Assembly (NCBI GenBank): GCA_029215795.1 | Contig: JARDYH010000007.1 | Span: 21,277,263-21,341,262 of the forward strand | Direction: 5' to 3' | Length of the DNA: 64,000 nucleotides | Source of the DNA: Anniella stebbinsi | Lineage: Eukaryota; Chordata; Lepidosauria; Squamata; Anniellidae | Shown here: positions 10,796 to 22,824 of the stretch, in pieces | Layout of the letters: each line of letters opens with the position of its first letter | How positions within the stretch are numbered: the first letter of the stretch is position 1 | Notes under the pieces: model-generated | What the model saw: only the letters and a program-made list of their open reading frames with translations | The model's database searches: none | What the model was told of the DNA's origin: nothing | Translations under genes and position numbers: made by a program

Positions 10796-12583
10796 CTTCT
10801 CTGTTTGCGTCAATAGTACCGTCTATGATACCTTGTTATGATTGTATGTGTGTCTTTACCGTCATTCAGATGCAGAACTCTTGCTCCTTGGTGGGTTTGT
10901 TTTGGGAGAAGAACTCGGAACTACAATTCTCAAGAACAACACAATTATCAAGGGGCAGAGTATGCATCCACCAACGTTATTAACTGGGAGATAAATATTG
11001 GGGAATAGATGAGTTTTGTTTCCTGAACATATGCTCAAACACCACCACCACCACCACCATCATCATCATCATCTAGATGTTGAAGAATAGATAAAAATAC
11101 AGATTACTTACAATATAATGAACTTCATACAAAAGGGAAAAGGAGGACAGAGAAGGAAAGTAAAACTCACACATTTAGACATTAATTCTTCATAAAGTTG
11201 CATAAATGTCAAGTGATCTTATGCAACAGCCACTGAGAAAGACATCCCTGGACCAAACAATAGTTGGTCGCAGCTGACCCAATGGAGCAGGCCAGGTTGT
11301 CTCACTTTTCCTTGTACAGTAGCCAGGTGAAACAGCTGCCACTGATTCAATTCTGAAAGTGGTGGACCCCATTAGCAGATGATCCCATATGCCTCCCATC
11401 TCCTTCTGAAGCAGCCAGTGGAAAGGCTGGGGATGGAGACAGTTCTGGGAAGAAAGGAGCCAAATGGAATTTGGTCCCAACCTAGATGATAGAATGGGCC
11501 ATGTTCTCTTGCCAAGCTGTCTTTTTACCAACAATTTCCAAGCCGATTCTGAGTTGAACCAAAAAAAAAAAAGGGGGGGGGGAGCAGAGTAAGCATCAAT
11601 AAGACTAGGCTGTTGAGAAGTAGGCAAGAGGTGATAAACATAAGGGAATTATTATTATTTTGAGCGTGACTGTATATTTCCACTCTAGTTTATGAATACT
11701 GGCAAAAATATTATGCGACTTTATGGGGTCAGAGACATGGGCCCTTAGGCCATAGCCTGGCCTCTGTGTACCTTAATCATGGTTTAGCAGCAACAGCAAG
11801 TTGGAAGTATCATGGGCAGGCAGACTTTGATAAAGGTCAGGCAAAGTCATTGTTCCTTTTACTGTTGTGACTTTGGAGACAAATTTAGGTCCCTGTTGAT
11901 CATTTTTCTGATGTGACCAGTTGTCCACTGGAAAAATAAATAAATAAAAAAACAGTCAGAGATACCTCAAAACTCATTTCACAGGTGACTAACCAACTAT
12001 CAGACAACATTAACTTTTCACTCTGCTGTGGATTTGGCACTTCTTTGTCAGTCTTTGAGCTCCCCCAATTATTTTTTAACCTGTTTTAAGCCCATCTATT
12101 GATCCTTCCACCTCAGCTTTGACAGCTTATTTTTTTCAAGGCTGCAAAGGCACGCTGGGATGAACATGATGCATTTGTATCACGTATGTTTCTAATTCAT
12201 ATATGATAGCACTGGTTCCAAAGGATTTTGTGGATGTAACCAATGCTTATGACGTACACTGAATAAGTGAAAGGCTGTAAGTACAGCATCTATCTCTCCA
12301 AAATTAGGTGAAAGAGGGGGGGAAAAGAGAAACATGCAATTTTTTTGTAAGTAAACGTAAGCTTCTTTAGTTAGTTGCACTCTGAGAAGCCACAAATCAA
12401 ATTTAGTGTCTATTGTTTCTTCTTCAAAGTAGATTGACAAAATGAGATACAAAGTCCTGAAGCAGTGATGGGGAAACTCTAGAGGAGATTGGAGAAATGG
12501 GATTTGAAATTACCCTTGCTCCCTGGAGTACCTAGTTCATTAAGGGAATACAAAGACAGCAACAATTATGGTCTTTTCCATTG

Positions 12584-12586
<3 letters not shown>
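10796..12586. other. Non-coding stretch
   Basis: Contains a CAC/CAT tract (11040-11072) and an A/G homopolymer run near 11561-11583. A minus-strand frame of 145 codons (11190-11627) has no recognisable domain and crosses the homopolymer. I see no gene. Confidence 0.5.
11040..11072. repeat. (CAC)n(CAT)n microsatellite
   Basis: A compound trinucleotide tract. Confidence 0.85.

Positions 12587-12630
<44 letters not shown>
12587..12630. repeat. (GA)n microsatellite
   Basis: About 22 pure GA dinucleotides. Confidence 0.95.
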
Positions 12631-12634
<4 letters not shown>

Positions 12635-13800
12635 CCGGTATAAATACAGAAAGAATCAAGCAATAGTACTGACCCTGAAATTCTGCCTAAAGTGAGGTTC
12701 ACACCAGTCATCAAGGAAAATACTGAGGAGAAAGCAAAATAATTTTGATTCAAGTAGTAAAATAATTTTGCAGAGCTCCACACCTCCCTAGGTTGACCCT
12801 GAATTTCACCTATGTAAATTCAGAATCTGTGGAGGCAGTTCTTAAAGCAAATATCAAAAGGTGCAAACCCATGTGAGTTTTGACAGAAAACAAGTCCTAC
12901 AACTTCCAGCCATGGCTAGCTAGAGGAATTCTGGGAGATGCAGGACTTTTTTCTGACTAAGTACACATAGGATTGTACCCTGGCATGTTGAGCTGATATC
13001 ATGTGGTCTACCTAGTCCAGTATCTGACTGTAGCTTTCCAAGTTTTCTGGCAGAGGATTTTCCCAGCCTAGATATTTAAGAAGACTTTTTTAAAAAAACT
13101 GACGATATTGGGGGGTTTCTCCATGTAAGGCATGCACTCAATCACCATGTAAGGTAATGCTACTATCACCAGTTTCTACAGATGTCTTAATGTGAAATCC
13201 TTAATGTACGGTTTGAGGTGACCAGAATGTGCCTACCCAACCTCCTGTGCTGAATGTACCCATGTACTGTGGCAGAGCAGGTGCTTGAAAGCTACATTTC
13301 TTCTTGCAATGTCTGGCAGGCATCAAAGCCAAGAGGTCATCAAGCCTCTGTTGTACTTCTCTATGTGATTGGTGGGCTGCATTCAGCTTAGTGGGTTAGG
13401 ATTTGTGCAGGCCTGCAACGGATACGGCACTCAGCCATCTCTTGTAATTCATTATCTCATATTTACTTTTGAGAAGGGTTCCAGCCATCAAGTCAGAGAT
13501 CAGAAGTGATGACATATGACTTTAAATTATTCCTCACAGCGCACAGAGGAAATAATCAACAGTGACAGCTCAAACACTGGGGCAATGGAGCACTGTGCCT
13601 CTTGGGGCTTGCTTAGCAAGCTTCATGGACTGTATCGCTCAGCTAAAAGGGCATTGGGTGGTTGAAGTGGATGGTGAAAAGTTGCACAGTGACCTACAGC
13701 ACTTCATGACAGAGTAATGAGGACAGGTGCCTCTGAGGCAGAGCATCAAGACTGCATCATACTGGGGCTGCTATAGCTTAGTAGGGTTTTTTAAAGTGAA
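12631..13800. other. Non-coding stretch
   Basis: No gene is seen. It includes a family F fragment at 12890-12955. Confidence 0.5.
12890..12955. mobile_element. Family F palindromic fragment
   Basis: GTCCTACAACTTCCAGCCAT and ATTCTGGGAGATGCAGGAC form the two inverse arms of the familiar 'acaactcccag / ctgggagttgtag' small transposon. Confidence 0.5.
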
Positions 13801-13802
13801 TT

Positions 13803-13985
13803 TTCCAACTGCACAAATGCCTTGTTAGACATCTCCGCCCAAGCCAAACACATTATTTCTCTTTCACAACTGCACATTATCAGATTTCCAACTGCCAAAC
13901 ACATTTCTCTTTCAAAATGGCACATTATCAGATTTCCAACTGCACATTATTTTTCCCAACTGCACATTTTGTGTCCAACTGCAGA
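13803..13985. repeat. Degenerate CCAACTGCACATT minisatellite
   Basis: The core CCAACTGCACATTAT recurs at least five times. A longer unit of about 50 bases (CAAACACATT - TTCTCTTTC - GCACATTATCAGATTTCC) is present twice, near 13844-13895 and 13896-13945. Confidence 0.75.
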
Positions 13986-14096
13986 CTAAAAAAAACCAAC
14001 AACAACAACCCTGTAGCTTAGGTGAGCCTTTTCAGAAAACAAGGAACTGAACTAGCCTGCAACCATTCCTGAAAACTCTTTGAATCTCACTAACAG

Positions 14097-14106
<10 letters not shown>

Positions 14107-14152
<46 letters not shown>
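14107..14152. repeat. (CT)n(GT)n compound microsatellite
   Basis: Pure CT units switch to GT units after a C-run. A similar compound tract occurs at 44165-44213. Confidence 0.95.
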
Positions 14153-15070
14153 ATCCTGTACAGCTTTTCCCAGCATGTTAGGGACATATCTTTGACTTCT
14201 TCCCCATGTCTTCAAGATTATGAATGTCCCTCCACCACACACACATGCATAACTGCATCCTGAAGTGGTAGAGTCTGGACTACCACCAGATCTGTCTACG
14301 CCTTCATTCTGTATGAAATTTACAATGATTTTAAGGTACGCTTCTCCAGGCAGTGGTCATAGACAGAGAGTGTTTCAAGCCTGAGTGGATTTCCAACAGG
14401 AGTTCAGATCCAACAATAAGCTCAAGTCCAAGCCCCACCCCAGTGACAGTCAGACCCACCACCCATGACAGGGCTGGTTCTTTTATGAGCCTCTTCCAGG
14501 TGACACTCTGGCCCAATACAGCCACCACACAATCCCCAGTGGCCAACCCTTACCAGCAAGTTGCAGATTGAAACAGTCCCGGTAAACAGGCAGGCCAAGC
14601 GAGAAGGCACACTCTTGTTTGCAGGTAAAATGCAGTGGAGCCAGAAGGTGAGATGTGTTTTGTAGCACCAGTCAAGCCCCATCATGCTGCCAGCTCGTCC
14701 TTTGAGCTACTCTCAGAAAGGAAGTCCAAGGCTGTGACTTTGATGAGCCTCTTCCCTATGGCAATCCTCTAGCTAGCTAGGTACTGGGAAGACTGAGAGA
14801 TTAAATGCACTGTGGCTATGTGGCAGCAGCTGTATTGAGTCTGGCTCATTGTATTCACAGCTGGTTCTTCCTTCCCTTGAGTAGACCCCTCCAGTCTCCA
14901 CCTTTTTGATGCTTTGCTGCATTGAAAGCAGCCATTAAAAAAAGAAGGAAAAAAGGAACATTAAAAGTTCCCGCAGGACTGGTTCTTTCTCCTCATGAGT
15001 AGGCTTTTTTTGCTCCTGAGTAGAACTTTTCAGCCATGAGTGTTTTCTGTAATGCTACAAGGTGGCATAG

Positions 15071-15103
<33 letters not shown>

Positions 15104-15190
15104 GGAACTTGCTCTTCCAAAGCTGATTTTCTCCTGCAAGGTAGGTGCTTTACTACCGAGCAATGTCCCCAGTCCTTAATCCCCTTTAGC
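14153..15190. other. Non-coding stretch with a (TA)n tract
   Basis: No gene is recognised. A pure (TA)n tract lies at 15072-15101. Confidence 0.55.
15072..15101. repeat. (TA)n microsatellite
   Basis: About 14 pure TA units. Confidence 0.95.
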
Positions 15191-15509
15191 TAGGCAAACC
15201 ATATGAAAAGGAGGTCAGGGCTCATGTAACTTTAACAGTTGTAGAGAAAAGGGTATTTCAGCCAGTGTCATTTGTATGCAATTAGTTCCTGGTGATATTC
15301 CCTCTCATCACAACTGTTAAAGTTGCAGGGGCCCTGCCTTCTTTTGTATATGGTCACTTTAGTATAGTGCCTGCACCTTTAACTGTTGTGACGAAGAGGG
15401 AATTTCACCAGGAACTAATTGCATACAAATGACACTGGCTGAAATACCCTTTTCTCTACAACTGTTAAAGTTACATGAGCCCTGTCCTCCTTTTCATATG
15501 GTCAGCCTA
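15191..15509. mobile_element. Family A palindromic MITE, copy 1
   Basis: The left arm (from TAGGCAAACCATATGAAAAG) and the right arm (ending CTTTTCATATGGTCAGCCTA) are inverse copies of each other over about 150 bases. A degenerate third terminus lies in the centre (GTATATGGTCACTTTAGTA near 15346-15364). The left terminus is worn (GGCAAACC instead of GGCTGACC). No clean target duplication is visible here, unlike other copies. Confidence 0.85.
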
Positions 15510-15712
15510 CTAGCTGCAAGGGGAGACTGATTCCATCACACCCTGAGCAAATTCCAGCTGCTCAGCTCCACTTCGTTATCTCAGAGAGAACGAGGAGAAA
15601 GATTAAGGACTGAAAAGGGGAGTGGGGGAGAAAGTGAGAATTCCACACATAAGGGAATACTGCTATTTACCTAGGGGTTTTCAAGATTGCTTGGGGACAG
15701 TTCTGAAGGGAT
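15510..15712. other. Short non-coding spacer
   Basis: Single-copy-looking DNA between two inverted-repeat elements. Confidence 0.45.
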
Positions 15713-16936
15713 CAAGAAACACTGGATGACATCTTAGGCAACAGAGGGGGGAATAGCACACTCACCGGTCATTATTTCGGTGCTCACCACAGGACATTTT
15801 GCCCCTCTTCCTGTTGCACAGCTGAAAGTCCTGGCATCCTTCTGGGCTGCTGGTGCTCCTCTAGGGTGACCATATTTTGGAAACCAAAAAGGAAGACAAC
15901 ATGTTTGGCCCCAAAGGGGGCTTCCACACCAACATGTCGGCCCCCAGGGGGCATGTCCAGCACCAAGGGGGGTGCCCACCTGAACATAGCCTTGGTCACA
16001 TGTCTGATTTTACAGCACACAATTAAGACAAATCTGTTCTACATACAAGTGAGACATCCAAGGGCTTAAACTGCTCAAGGTGCAAGACCCCAAAGAGGAG
16101 GTTTGACAATCTGAATTTGAAGGGTATGGCTCCAGTGCTTTTTTAAAAAAAATAATAATTTTAAAAACTCAAAATTTTAAAAAAATCCTAAAAATCAACA
16201 GATGAACAGATTGGTTTGAAATTTGGCATGGCTGCAGCCCTACTTAAGAGCTATCATGATACCAAGTTTCATCTCTTTTTCTTTAAAAATGATGAGTTAT
16301 TTAAAATGTGTTTTAAAACGTCAATTTTTAAAAAATCCTAAAAATTAATAGATGGACAGATCTACTTCAAACTTTGCATAGCTAAAGCTGTATCTAAGGG
16401 CTATTATGATGCCAAGTTTCAGCACTGTATCTTTAAAAATGACAGAGCTATAAACGTTTCTGTTAATTCCCATTGACTAAACTAGAGCTGCCCTTTGGGT
16501 GCAGGGAGGATGGGGAAAAATCAGTTTTTTCTTCAATTTTCATAATTTCCCCCCTTCCTGGATTTGTTACCCAAAAATTCTGACATGTCCTCCCTCCCTC
16601 CATCCTCCTGGCCCTATCCCATCATGCATTGGAAGTTCTACCATCAGGAGTGGCCAGGATGCTTTCGGCCACTTCTGCCGGAGAACTTTATGAACTGCTG
16701 GAATATTATACATGACGAGGGGGATCCAACAATGGGGCCTGTCACATGACATTTTAATCAACAGGTCTCCAAACAAGTAGTGGAGCATCCCATTGTTTAA
16801 ATCTCCAAAATAATGTACTGTGAGTTGTGTGTCCTTTGTGTTCCCCCCCCCCACATGACACAATAATCATCACAATGGGCAGTTGACTCTCCCCCCTCTC
16901 CCTGTTGGTTATTGTGTTGTCCGAACCAGGCCACTG
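15713..16936. mobile_element. Family D element, copy 2, interrupted
   Basis: The left part (15713-15861) and right part (about 16585-16936) together align with copy 1 at 662-1164. Shared blocks include GCTGAAAGTCC, CCTATCCCATCATGCATTGG and ACATGACACAATAATC, and the end TGTTGTCCGAACCAGGCCACTG. About 720 bases of unrelated DNA separate the parts. Confidence 0.65.
15862..16585. mobile_element. Unclassified insertion inside family D copy 2
   Basis: Starts TAGGGTGACCATATTTTGG, a terminus reminiscent of family A and of hAT ends. It contains two direct copies of a 115-120-base block starting AAATCCTAAAAATYAAYAGA at about 16182 and 16335. The two copies end TTTAAAAATGATGAGTTAT and TTTAAAAATGACAGAGCTAT. 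The right terminus is not clearly inverse, so boundaries are approximate. Confidence 0.5.
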
Positions 16937-18009
16937 TTTCTGCTGCAAGCCTTTAAATGACTTCTGTTTACCTCAGGCCAAATTCCCTAAACTTTCACCC
17001 TCACCAGATACACCCACAACCAGGTCCACCCCTTGGGTACAGTCTTCTTTTCCCTCCTAAAGTTTGTTAGACTCCAGTTAGCTTTTACTATTTGCATTTT
17101 GATCTCTAAACTGCTCTGCTAGGAGTTACAGACATTGCTTCTTTGGGGAGTTTTATTCCCCCCAGCACTGCTACCACCTATGGGGTTTCTTATTTATAGC
17201 AAATGCCTCTGTTTCAGGGCCTAAGGAGCTCTCTTGTTACGAAGCAGCTCTCTTGTGATTGAGAAGAACTGACTCCATTTTGAGGCAGCCAAGAAGCCAA
17301 GGTGTCTTCATCCCCACTTGGGAGAAGAAAGGCACAGGAATCTGGTAAGGCTAGTTTCTAATGGGCCTCTTAAAATGCATTCCCCAAAGGCAAAAGTGGG
17401 GGTGAAATTGAGCAGAACATGAATGCTGGATAGCAAAAGTGAGAATTTGTAATACACCTGATCAACCTGGACATGTGTCTTGAAGACAGGCAATAGCATG
17501 TAAGGTCAGCTTTCGTTAAAATAATGTTTCTGGCCCAGTAGCCTCTTTTGTTATATGGGACGAAAGGCCAGCTCAGTCTTTCTCCCATAGCAAGTAGCAT
17601 CTTTTCCAGTGTTTATGACCAGTGATGTCCTTGCTTCTCTCTAAAGTGTGTAAGAACCCTCAGGTTTGGAGATCCAGGATCCCCCTCTTCCCAGAGCATG
17701 GGGCCATGCTGCTGAAATCACTGGGTGCCTACCCCCCCTGGAGTATGATGCCACACTGCTGAGTGTTTCCTCCCAGAGGAAAGGCTCCTGCTGAGATCAC
17801 TTGGCTTCTTGCTTGCCAAAGCAAGGTGCCAGTGGTGGGTGCCTGGCCTCTCCTAATCAGGGTGCCCTGTTTTCCTTCCTCTTCACTGAGATCAGGATCT
17901 GCTGACTACAGGAAAGGGCTTCAGCCCAGGGAAAGGTAGAGGTCCCTTCCCATCTTTCTACTTTTAAGCCTCCATTTGCCCAGCTAATTCCCCCAAAACT
18001 AGCTTGTGT
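16937..18009. other. Non-coding stretch
   Basis: No recognised gene or repeat. Two loosely similar GC-rich passages occur at 17690-17850. Confidence 0.45.
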
Positions 18010-18203
18010 TAGGGTGACCGTATGAAAAGGAGGGCAGCACTTCTGCAATTGTAACTGTTGAATTGAAAAGGAAATTTCAGCAGGTGTCATTTGTATGCAT
18101 GTAGCACCAGGTGAAATGTCCTCTTCATCACAACAGTTAAAGCTGCCAGAGCCTTGCCTATCATGACCAGATACAAATGACACCTACTGAAATTCCCTTT
18201 TCA
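18010..18203. mobile_element. Family A palindromic MITE, copy 2, truncated
   Basis: Starts TAGGGTGACCGTATGAAAAG and keeps the left arm and centre. It then jumps to a short piece of the right arm (CAAATGACACCTACTGAAAT) and loses the right terminus. It is an internal-deletion or truncation product. Confidence 0.8.
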
Positions 18204-18637
18204 AAGTAATGCATAAGGATGCAAGGGCAATTCATCTCAGTTCATTTTTGATCAGGATTCACACTGGTATCACCTTGAAGGCTGAACATGAACTCGGACA
18301 TAATCTGTGTGTGAAGTCCAGACATTTCTTAGGTGAAGTCTGGACATTTTTGAGCCATGTGATTCAAGAACCCCAGAATGTGCAGGTTCAGGAAAAAAAT
18401 GTGCATGAAAAGAATGTGTACTTTTGCACAATGCATCCTTTCATCAAATGGAAAAGAATGTGTGTATTTTAAAGACCTACATAATTGATGCATATATTTA
18501 TAAAAATATGGAAGAAAGTACACATTGATTTATATGTGGGGGAAGGAATCTGCATTCTGATATGGATTCAAATTTGAATAATCTTTGAATTGGAATTCAG
18601 AAAACATTGCTCTTGTTGTTCTTATTACGTTTATATC
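18204..18637. other. Non-coding stretch
   Basis: No recognised gene or repeat. Confidence 0.45.
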
Positions 18638-18639
18638 CT

Positions 18640-18832
18640 ACCTTTTTCCTGAAAGGCAGCTTCCATGGTCCTCCACTCTTCATTTTATCTTCACAACAAC
18701 CCTGTGAGATAAGTTAGGCTGAGAGTCAGTGACTGGCCCAAAGTCATCCAGTGAACTTCATGGCAGAGTGGGGACTAGAACCTGGATCTCCCGAGTCCCA
18801 GTCCAACACCCTAACCACTAAACCATACTGGT
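18640..18832 (-). mobile_element. CORE/MIR-like SINE, antisense
   Basis: Read on the minus strand it has a tRNA-like head (GGTTTAGTGGTTAGGGTG, then GGGAGATCCAGGTTCTAGTC as a B-box-like region). It continues through a central CORE-like part (GATGACTTTGGGCCAGTCAC) into CTCACAGGGTTGTTGTGAAG. This order matches amniote MIR/CORE-SINEs. Confidence 0.7.
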
Positions 18833-19088
18833 TTGCTGGGGAAAGTAGGGGAGGTTTAAAATGTTTGCTACATTTGCTATTTTACAGGGTTTTTTGTTTG
18901 TTTGTTTTGTTTTACTACCTTAACAGTTTTTATTATACGTTTTAGTGCTGTATATCACCTAGAATTAATTAAACAAGAATTAATTAAACTATTAATTCAT
19001 TCATTCATTAATAAGTTCCTTGGAGGGGGAAAAACAGGATATAAATGCAATACATAAATAAATGATAAAATTCCATGGGAAATACTAA

Positions 19089-19238
19089 GGGCCTATCTAC
19101 ACCAAGCAGGATACAACACTTTGAAAACGTTTTGAAAACTGTATATGGCGTGTTTCGTGGGACCCAACAGATGTCACTACTGTTATAAACTGTTTTAAAC
19201 TGTTTTAAACCATTTTAAAGCAGTAGTGTAGATAGGCT
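19089..19238. mobile_element. Family B inverted-repeat element, copy 2
   Basis: Ends GGGCCTATCTACACCAAG and GTAGTGTAGATAGGCTC are inverse. The internal GTTTATAACAGTAGTGAC block appears as its reverse complement, and there is a local GTTTTAAACT duplication. Confidence 0.8.
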
Positions 19239-19282
19239 CCTAGTAGGAGCTGGGCAACTTGATTCTACAGGCTGGGCAGAAA

Positions 19283-19475
19283 AGAGTTTTGATTGATTGA
19301 TTGATTGCATTCCTATACCGCCCAATAGCCGAAGCTCTCTGGGCAGTTCACAAAAATTAAAAACATGAAGACAATTCAAAGGATAAAACAAACAACAGTA
19401 TAAAAACACAGTATAAAAGTACAATATAAAAGCACAACCAGAATAAAACCAAGCATAATATTCTTATAATATTCT
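19283..19475 (-). mobile_element. L2-like LINE 3' end, antisense
   Basis: (GATT)n is followed by CCTATACCGCCCAATAGCCG and AAGCTCTCTGGGCAGTTCAC, the inverse of the LINE terminal box. An A-rich 3' UTR with repeated AGTATAAAA units follows. Confidence 0.75.
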
Positions 19476-20190
19476 CTTATAAGCAGCCTCAGAACTTATA
19501 ACTAAGAACAGGGGTAAATATATTTAACAAATAATGCATTATTTTCTCAATTAACATCAGTTAGCCTTTTTTCATACAGGCCAAGAACAACGTCTTTATC
19601 CAAATACTTTCCAATGTGACAGAATAGACCTGGCTATCGTGCTAAGTTATAAAGGGGCTAGAATGATCGATTTCTAGTTTTGGGCTCTGAAAGTTGGTTT
19701 TCACTTCCAAAGGAGGGCAGATGTGCCAGGTGTGGTGACTCAAACACTTTAGTGTTCCTCATGCCTGGGAGAGATGGTTATATTTTCCCCAGCTTCAATT
19801 GCATGCCTAATTTCTTACGTACTAATATCTGATAATATTAGCGATACTACTAGTATCACTAATAATGATATCGTCTACCATGTATGGATGAATAGATGAT
19901 GGCAACAGTCACATGTGTCCTTAAACAATGTTATTTAAATTTCAATAGCCTGATATCATTTTGCCACTAGCTCTCCATTTTGGTAAATCAACAGTGTGCC
20001 TTGTAAATGGATGAGAAGAAAGGTCCAAACATGATTTAATGCACAGGCAACTCATGCAAACCCTCTTGATGTTAGTCTGTATGCATTCTTGTCCTACAAG
20101 TATCTAAGGCCTCAGCACCTTGCATTTGCTTTTGAGTACTTTTGAGGAGGAAAAAGAAGAAAAAAAATATAATCTTTGTCCTCCTCCTCC
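19476..20190. other. Non-coding stretch
   Basis: AT-rich sequence with a local palindromic ATACTAGTAT cluster near 19840-19860. No gene is seen. Confidence 0.45.
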
Positions 20191-20293
20191 TCCTCTCCTT
20201 CTTTTGTTAGTCACCTTGGGTTCTGTTTTGATTGGAAAGCTGATGTTTGTAAGGTTTGGTATATATCAAATAAAGAAATAAATAAATAAACGT
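20191..20293 (+). mobile_element. LINE 3' terminus
   Basis: AGTCACCTTGGGTTCTGTTTTG followed by TTGGTATATATCAAATAAAG and an (AAAT)n tail has the form of a LINE 3' end. Confidence 0.5.
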
Positions 20294-20950
20294 CAAATCT
20301 TCATTATGTGGCCAAAACACATTTCAGTTTCCAGAGTGTGTTCCACAGCTTTTCAATTTTCTCCATCAACAACAATGTGATGGGATGTGTAATTTCTTTC
20401 AGGGTTAAGCAAGGTAGAAACATCAGATGTTGTCAAGAAGTGCCCTAGGAAAGGAATACTTGATGCAGAGAACAGAACTCTTCCTGGAAATAATATGAAA
20501 ACACACTGGCCTTGACTTACCTATGTGGTAAATATTATACATTTTGTGTGGCAGGGGTGGGGGAATGCAACATCATTCCAGTCCTTTTCAATGATCTATT
20601 TGTGGTATATCAGATACACAGATTTATCTATTTATTTATTATTTATCTATTAAAAGTATGTGTGTTCTGCTCTTTAGTCAAAAGACTCCCAGAGTGGCTT
20701 AAAGTAATCAACAATTGGACAGTCTGGGGTCTCAAAAACTCACAATCTTAAAAAAAATGAAACGAAAGGAAATGATTTGGAAGGAATGATGTGTGGGGGA
20801 AAGTGTGATGGTGATGCTTAATACAGAAGCACAATTTTGGGATTGTCCACATATAGTTTTCTTTTTCTTGTTTAATTCTTTATTTGATTTGCTAATTTTA
20901 AGTATGGACTGTTCCATTTTTTCCAATGATGGCATGTGACTTTGGACTAA
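20294..20950. other. Non-coding stretch
   Basis: No gene is recognised. Short (TTTA)n runs occur near 20620-20650. Confidence 0.45.
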
Positions 20951-20951
20951 A

Positions 20952-21499
20952 ACTGGCTCAGTTCAGTCAGCACGTTAGTCAACGGTGGTTTTAGAACTCC
21001 ACGGTGGAGTTCTTACATCAGCATTGAGAAATATGTTGTTTGACGGAAAAACCCCATGCAACGGTGGAGGGTGTTTTTGGAAAACACTCCAAGTAGACTA
21101 TCCACACTGTGCAGAGGAGAGTTCCTGCACAACCATTGTGCCGTGTGGTGGGCTCCGTGGAGTTTTCCGTTGCGTTGAGTTGACTTTTCCCATTTGCTGC
21201 AGAGTTCCCTGGCAAAAGTGGTGAAAGGAGTGAGTGCTGCTCTAGGAGAGCCACTGTGATTGGGTTTTTTTTTGGCAGCAATGGCTGATGGGATACCATC
21301 GGGAGGACCGGAGGAGGAGAGAGGGTGGAGGAACTGTCAATCAAACGTCATGATGGATTTTAGTCAACTCCATGGTAGCCCACAGTCACACAATGGTGGA
21401 GTTAGAACATGATGTGTGGGGAGTAACCCTTAAAAACTCAAACATTAAGTGGAGTTTTCACACTGCATTGACTAACGTGTTGTCTGAACTGAGCCACTG
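20952..21499. mobile_element. Family D inverted-repeat element, copy 3
   Basis: The ends ACTGGCTCAGTTCAGTCAGC with ACGTTAGTCAA (left) and TTGACTAACGTGTTGTCTGA with ACTGAGCCACTG (right) are inverse over about 30 bases. The interior has several inverse copies of an ACTCCACGGTGGAGTT-type motif. Small overlapping frames inside it are not genes. Confidence 0.8.
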
Positions 21500-21644
21500 T
21501 GTAATGGTAAGGGTTGAGAAACCAACTCTAACTCCAGATCCATAAAAATGCTGCCCACTAAGATGAAGGTCATGTCCTCTTAACATCCCCACCCTTGAAC
21601 TATCTCTGCCCAACAGGTAAACATTAGGAATTCTTATAATAATG

Positions 21645-21862
21645 CATATAAAGACGGACCTCTTCCGGCAGGCCTACCCAGTTGAATTTGAAGAGTTTTA
21701 TTGGTATTGGTATTTTAATAATGTATTAGTTTTATATGTTTTTAATAAGTTTTATGTATTTTATATCATTTGCTTTCAATGTTGTTGCTTGTCTTGATCC
21801 AGAGGGAGAGGCGGGTAAGAAATATTATTAGTATTAGTATTAGTATTAGTATTTATATAACA
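21645..21862 (+). mobile_element. L2-like LINE 3' end with (GTATTA)n tail
   Basis: ACCTCTTCCGGCAGGCCTAC reads 'LFRQAYPVEF', the exact C-terminus of the frame that ends at 48025. The 3' UTR follows, with TGATCCAGAGGGAGAGGCGG and a (GTATTA)n tail. Confidence 0.85.
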
Positions 21863-22529
21863 CAGTTATAAGTGCAATGATAGTAATCAAAATGAAACTA
21901 GTGTTCTTTCTGGAGTGGCATTTTGAGGGAGGGAGGGAGGGAGGGAGGGAGGGTTTCATGGAGAGGATCCAAAACTGATACTAGTGTAGTAAGATCCACT
22001 CTGCTACTTGAGGATTCGACCACTTCATTTCCACCTCATTCTGTTGCATATAACTGATGTTTTCTGCTTTGAATGTGATCTGCAGTGTATGTAAAATACA
22101 TGGTGAGCAATGCCAAGTTAGAAGTAGCAGCCCACCCACTTGCATTTTTTTTTTTTTTGCAAAATTAACCATGACAGAATAATTAACTCAGACATTTGCT
22201 TCTATGGCTTCTGTACCCTCTAGGTGACTTCTTATTACTGATGCAAATGTATTCTTAAAATAACATGATTACTATTATCACCCCTTATTAATTTAGGTGA
22301 ACAACATGAGGAAAATAATATATTAAGCTGTGAATATTAGTTCATGGCTTTTTTTTCTTGCTGGCAACCCCCACCCCCCACCTTCAATGTTTCATTAACG
22401 CTGTAATCCTAAATCCACTTGGAAGTACAGTAGATGGGCACAGGATTTTGTTACGAGGACTTTTTAACTGGTTTTGTTAAGGTTCATTCTTCAGTAGACC
22501 TGCTGTTCCACTTCCTTCTATTCCACACT
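21863..22529. other. Non-coding stretch with a (GGGA)n tract
   Basis: A pure (GGGA)n tract sits at about 21926-21953. A worn family G fragment lies near 22395-22445. No gene is seen. Confidence 0.55.
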
Positions 22530-22824
22530 GGTTAGGCCTCAACTGGAGTGTTGCATGCAGTTCTGGACACTCAAGAAGGATGCAGACAAGCTGGAGCGTG
22601 TTCAGAGGAGAGCAACGAGGATGATCAGGGCACTGGATAGAAAGCCCTATGAGGAGAAACAGAAAGAGCTGGGCCATGTTTAACCTGGAGAAGAGAAGAC
22701 TGAAGGGAGACATGATAGCACTCTTCAAGTACTTGAAAGGTTGTCACACAGAGGAGGGCCAGGATCTCTTGATCATCCCAAAATAATCCAGCATGGCTCT
22801 TCTTATGTTCTTATATTCTTATGA
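22530..22824 (+). mobile_element. CR1 LINE 3' end, bird-type subfamily
   Basis: Encodes decayed CR1 ORF2 C-terminal blocks (GGAGTGTTGCATGCAGTTCT, then 'LFKYLKGCHTEEGQDL' at about 22720-22762). It ends in GGCTCTTCTTATGTTCTTAT. The copy at 44292-44690 belongs to the same group on the opposite strand. Confidence 0.8.

Noticed and set aside
11190..11627. 145-codon minus-strand frame
   Set aside because: It crosses an A/G homopolymer, has no domain or splice context I can see, and its length is within chance for this window.
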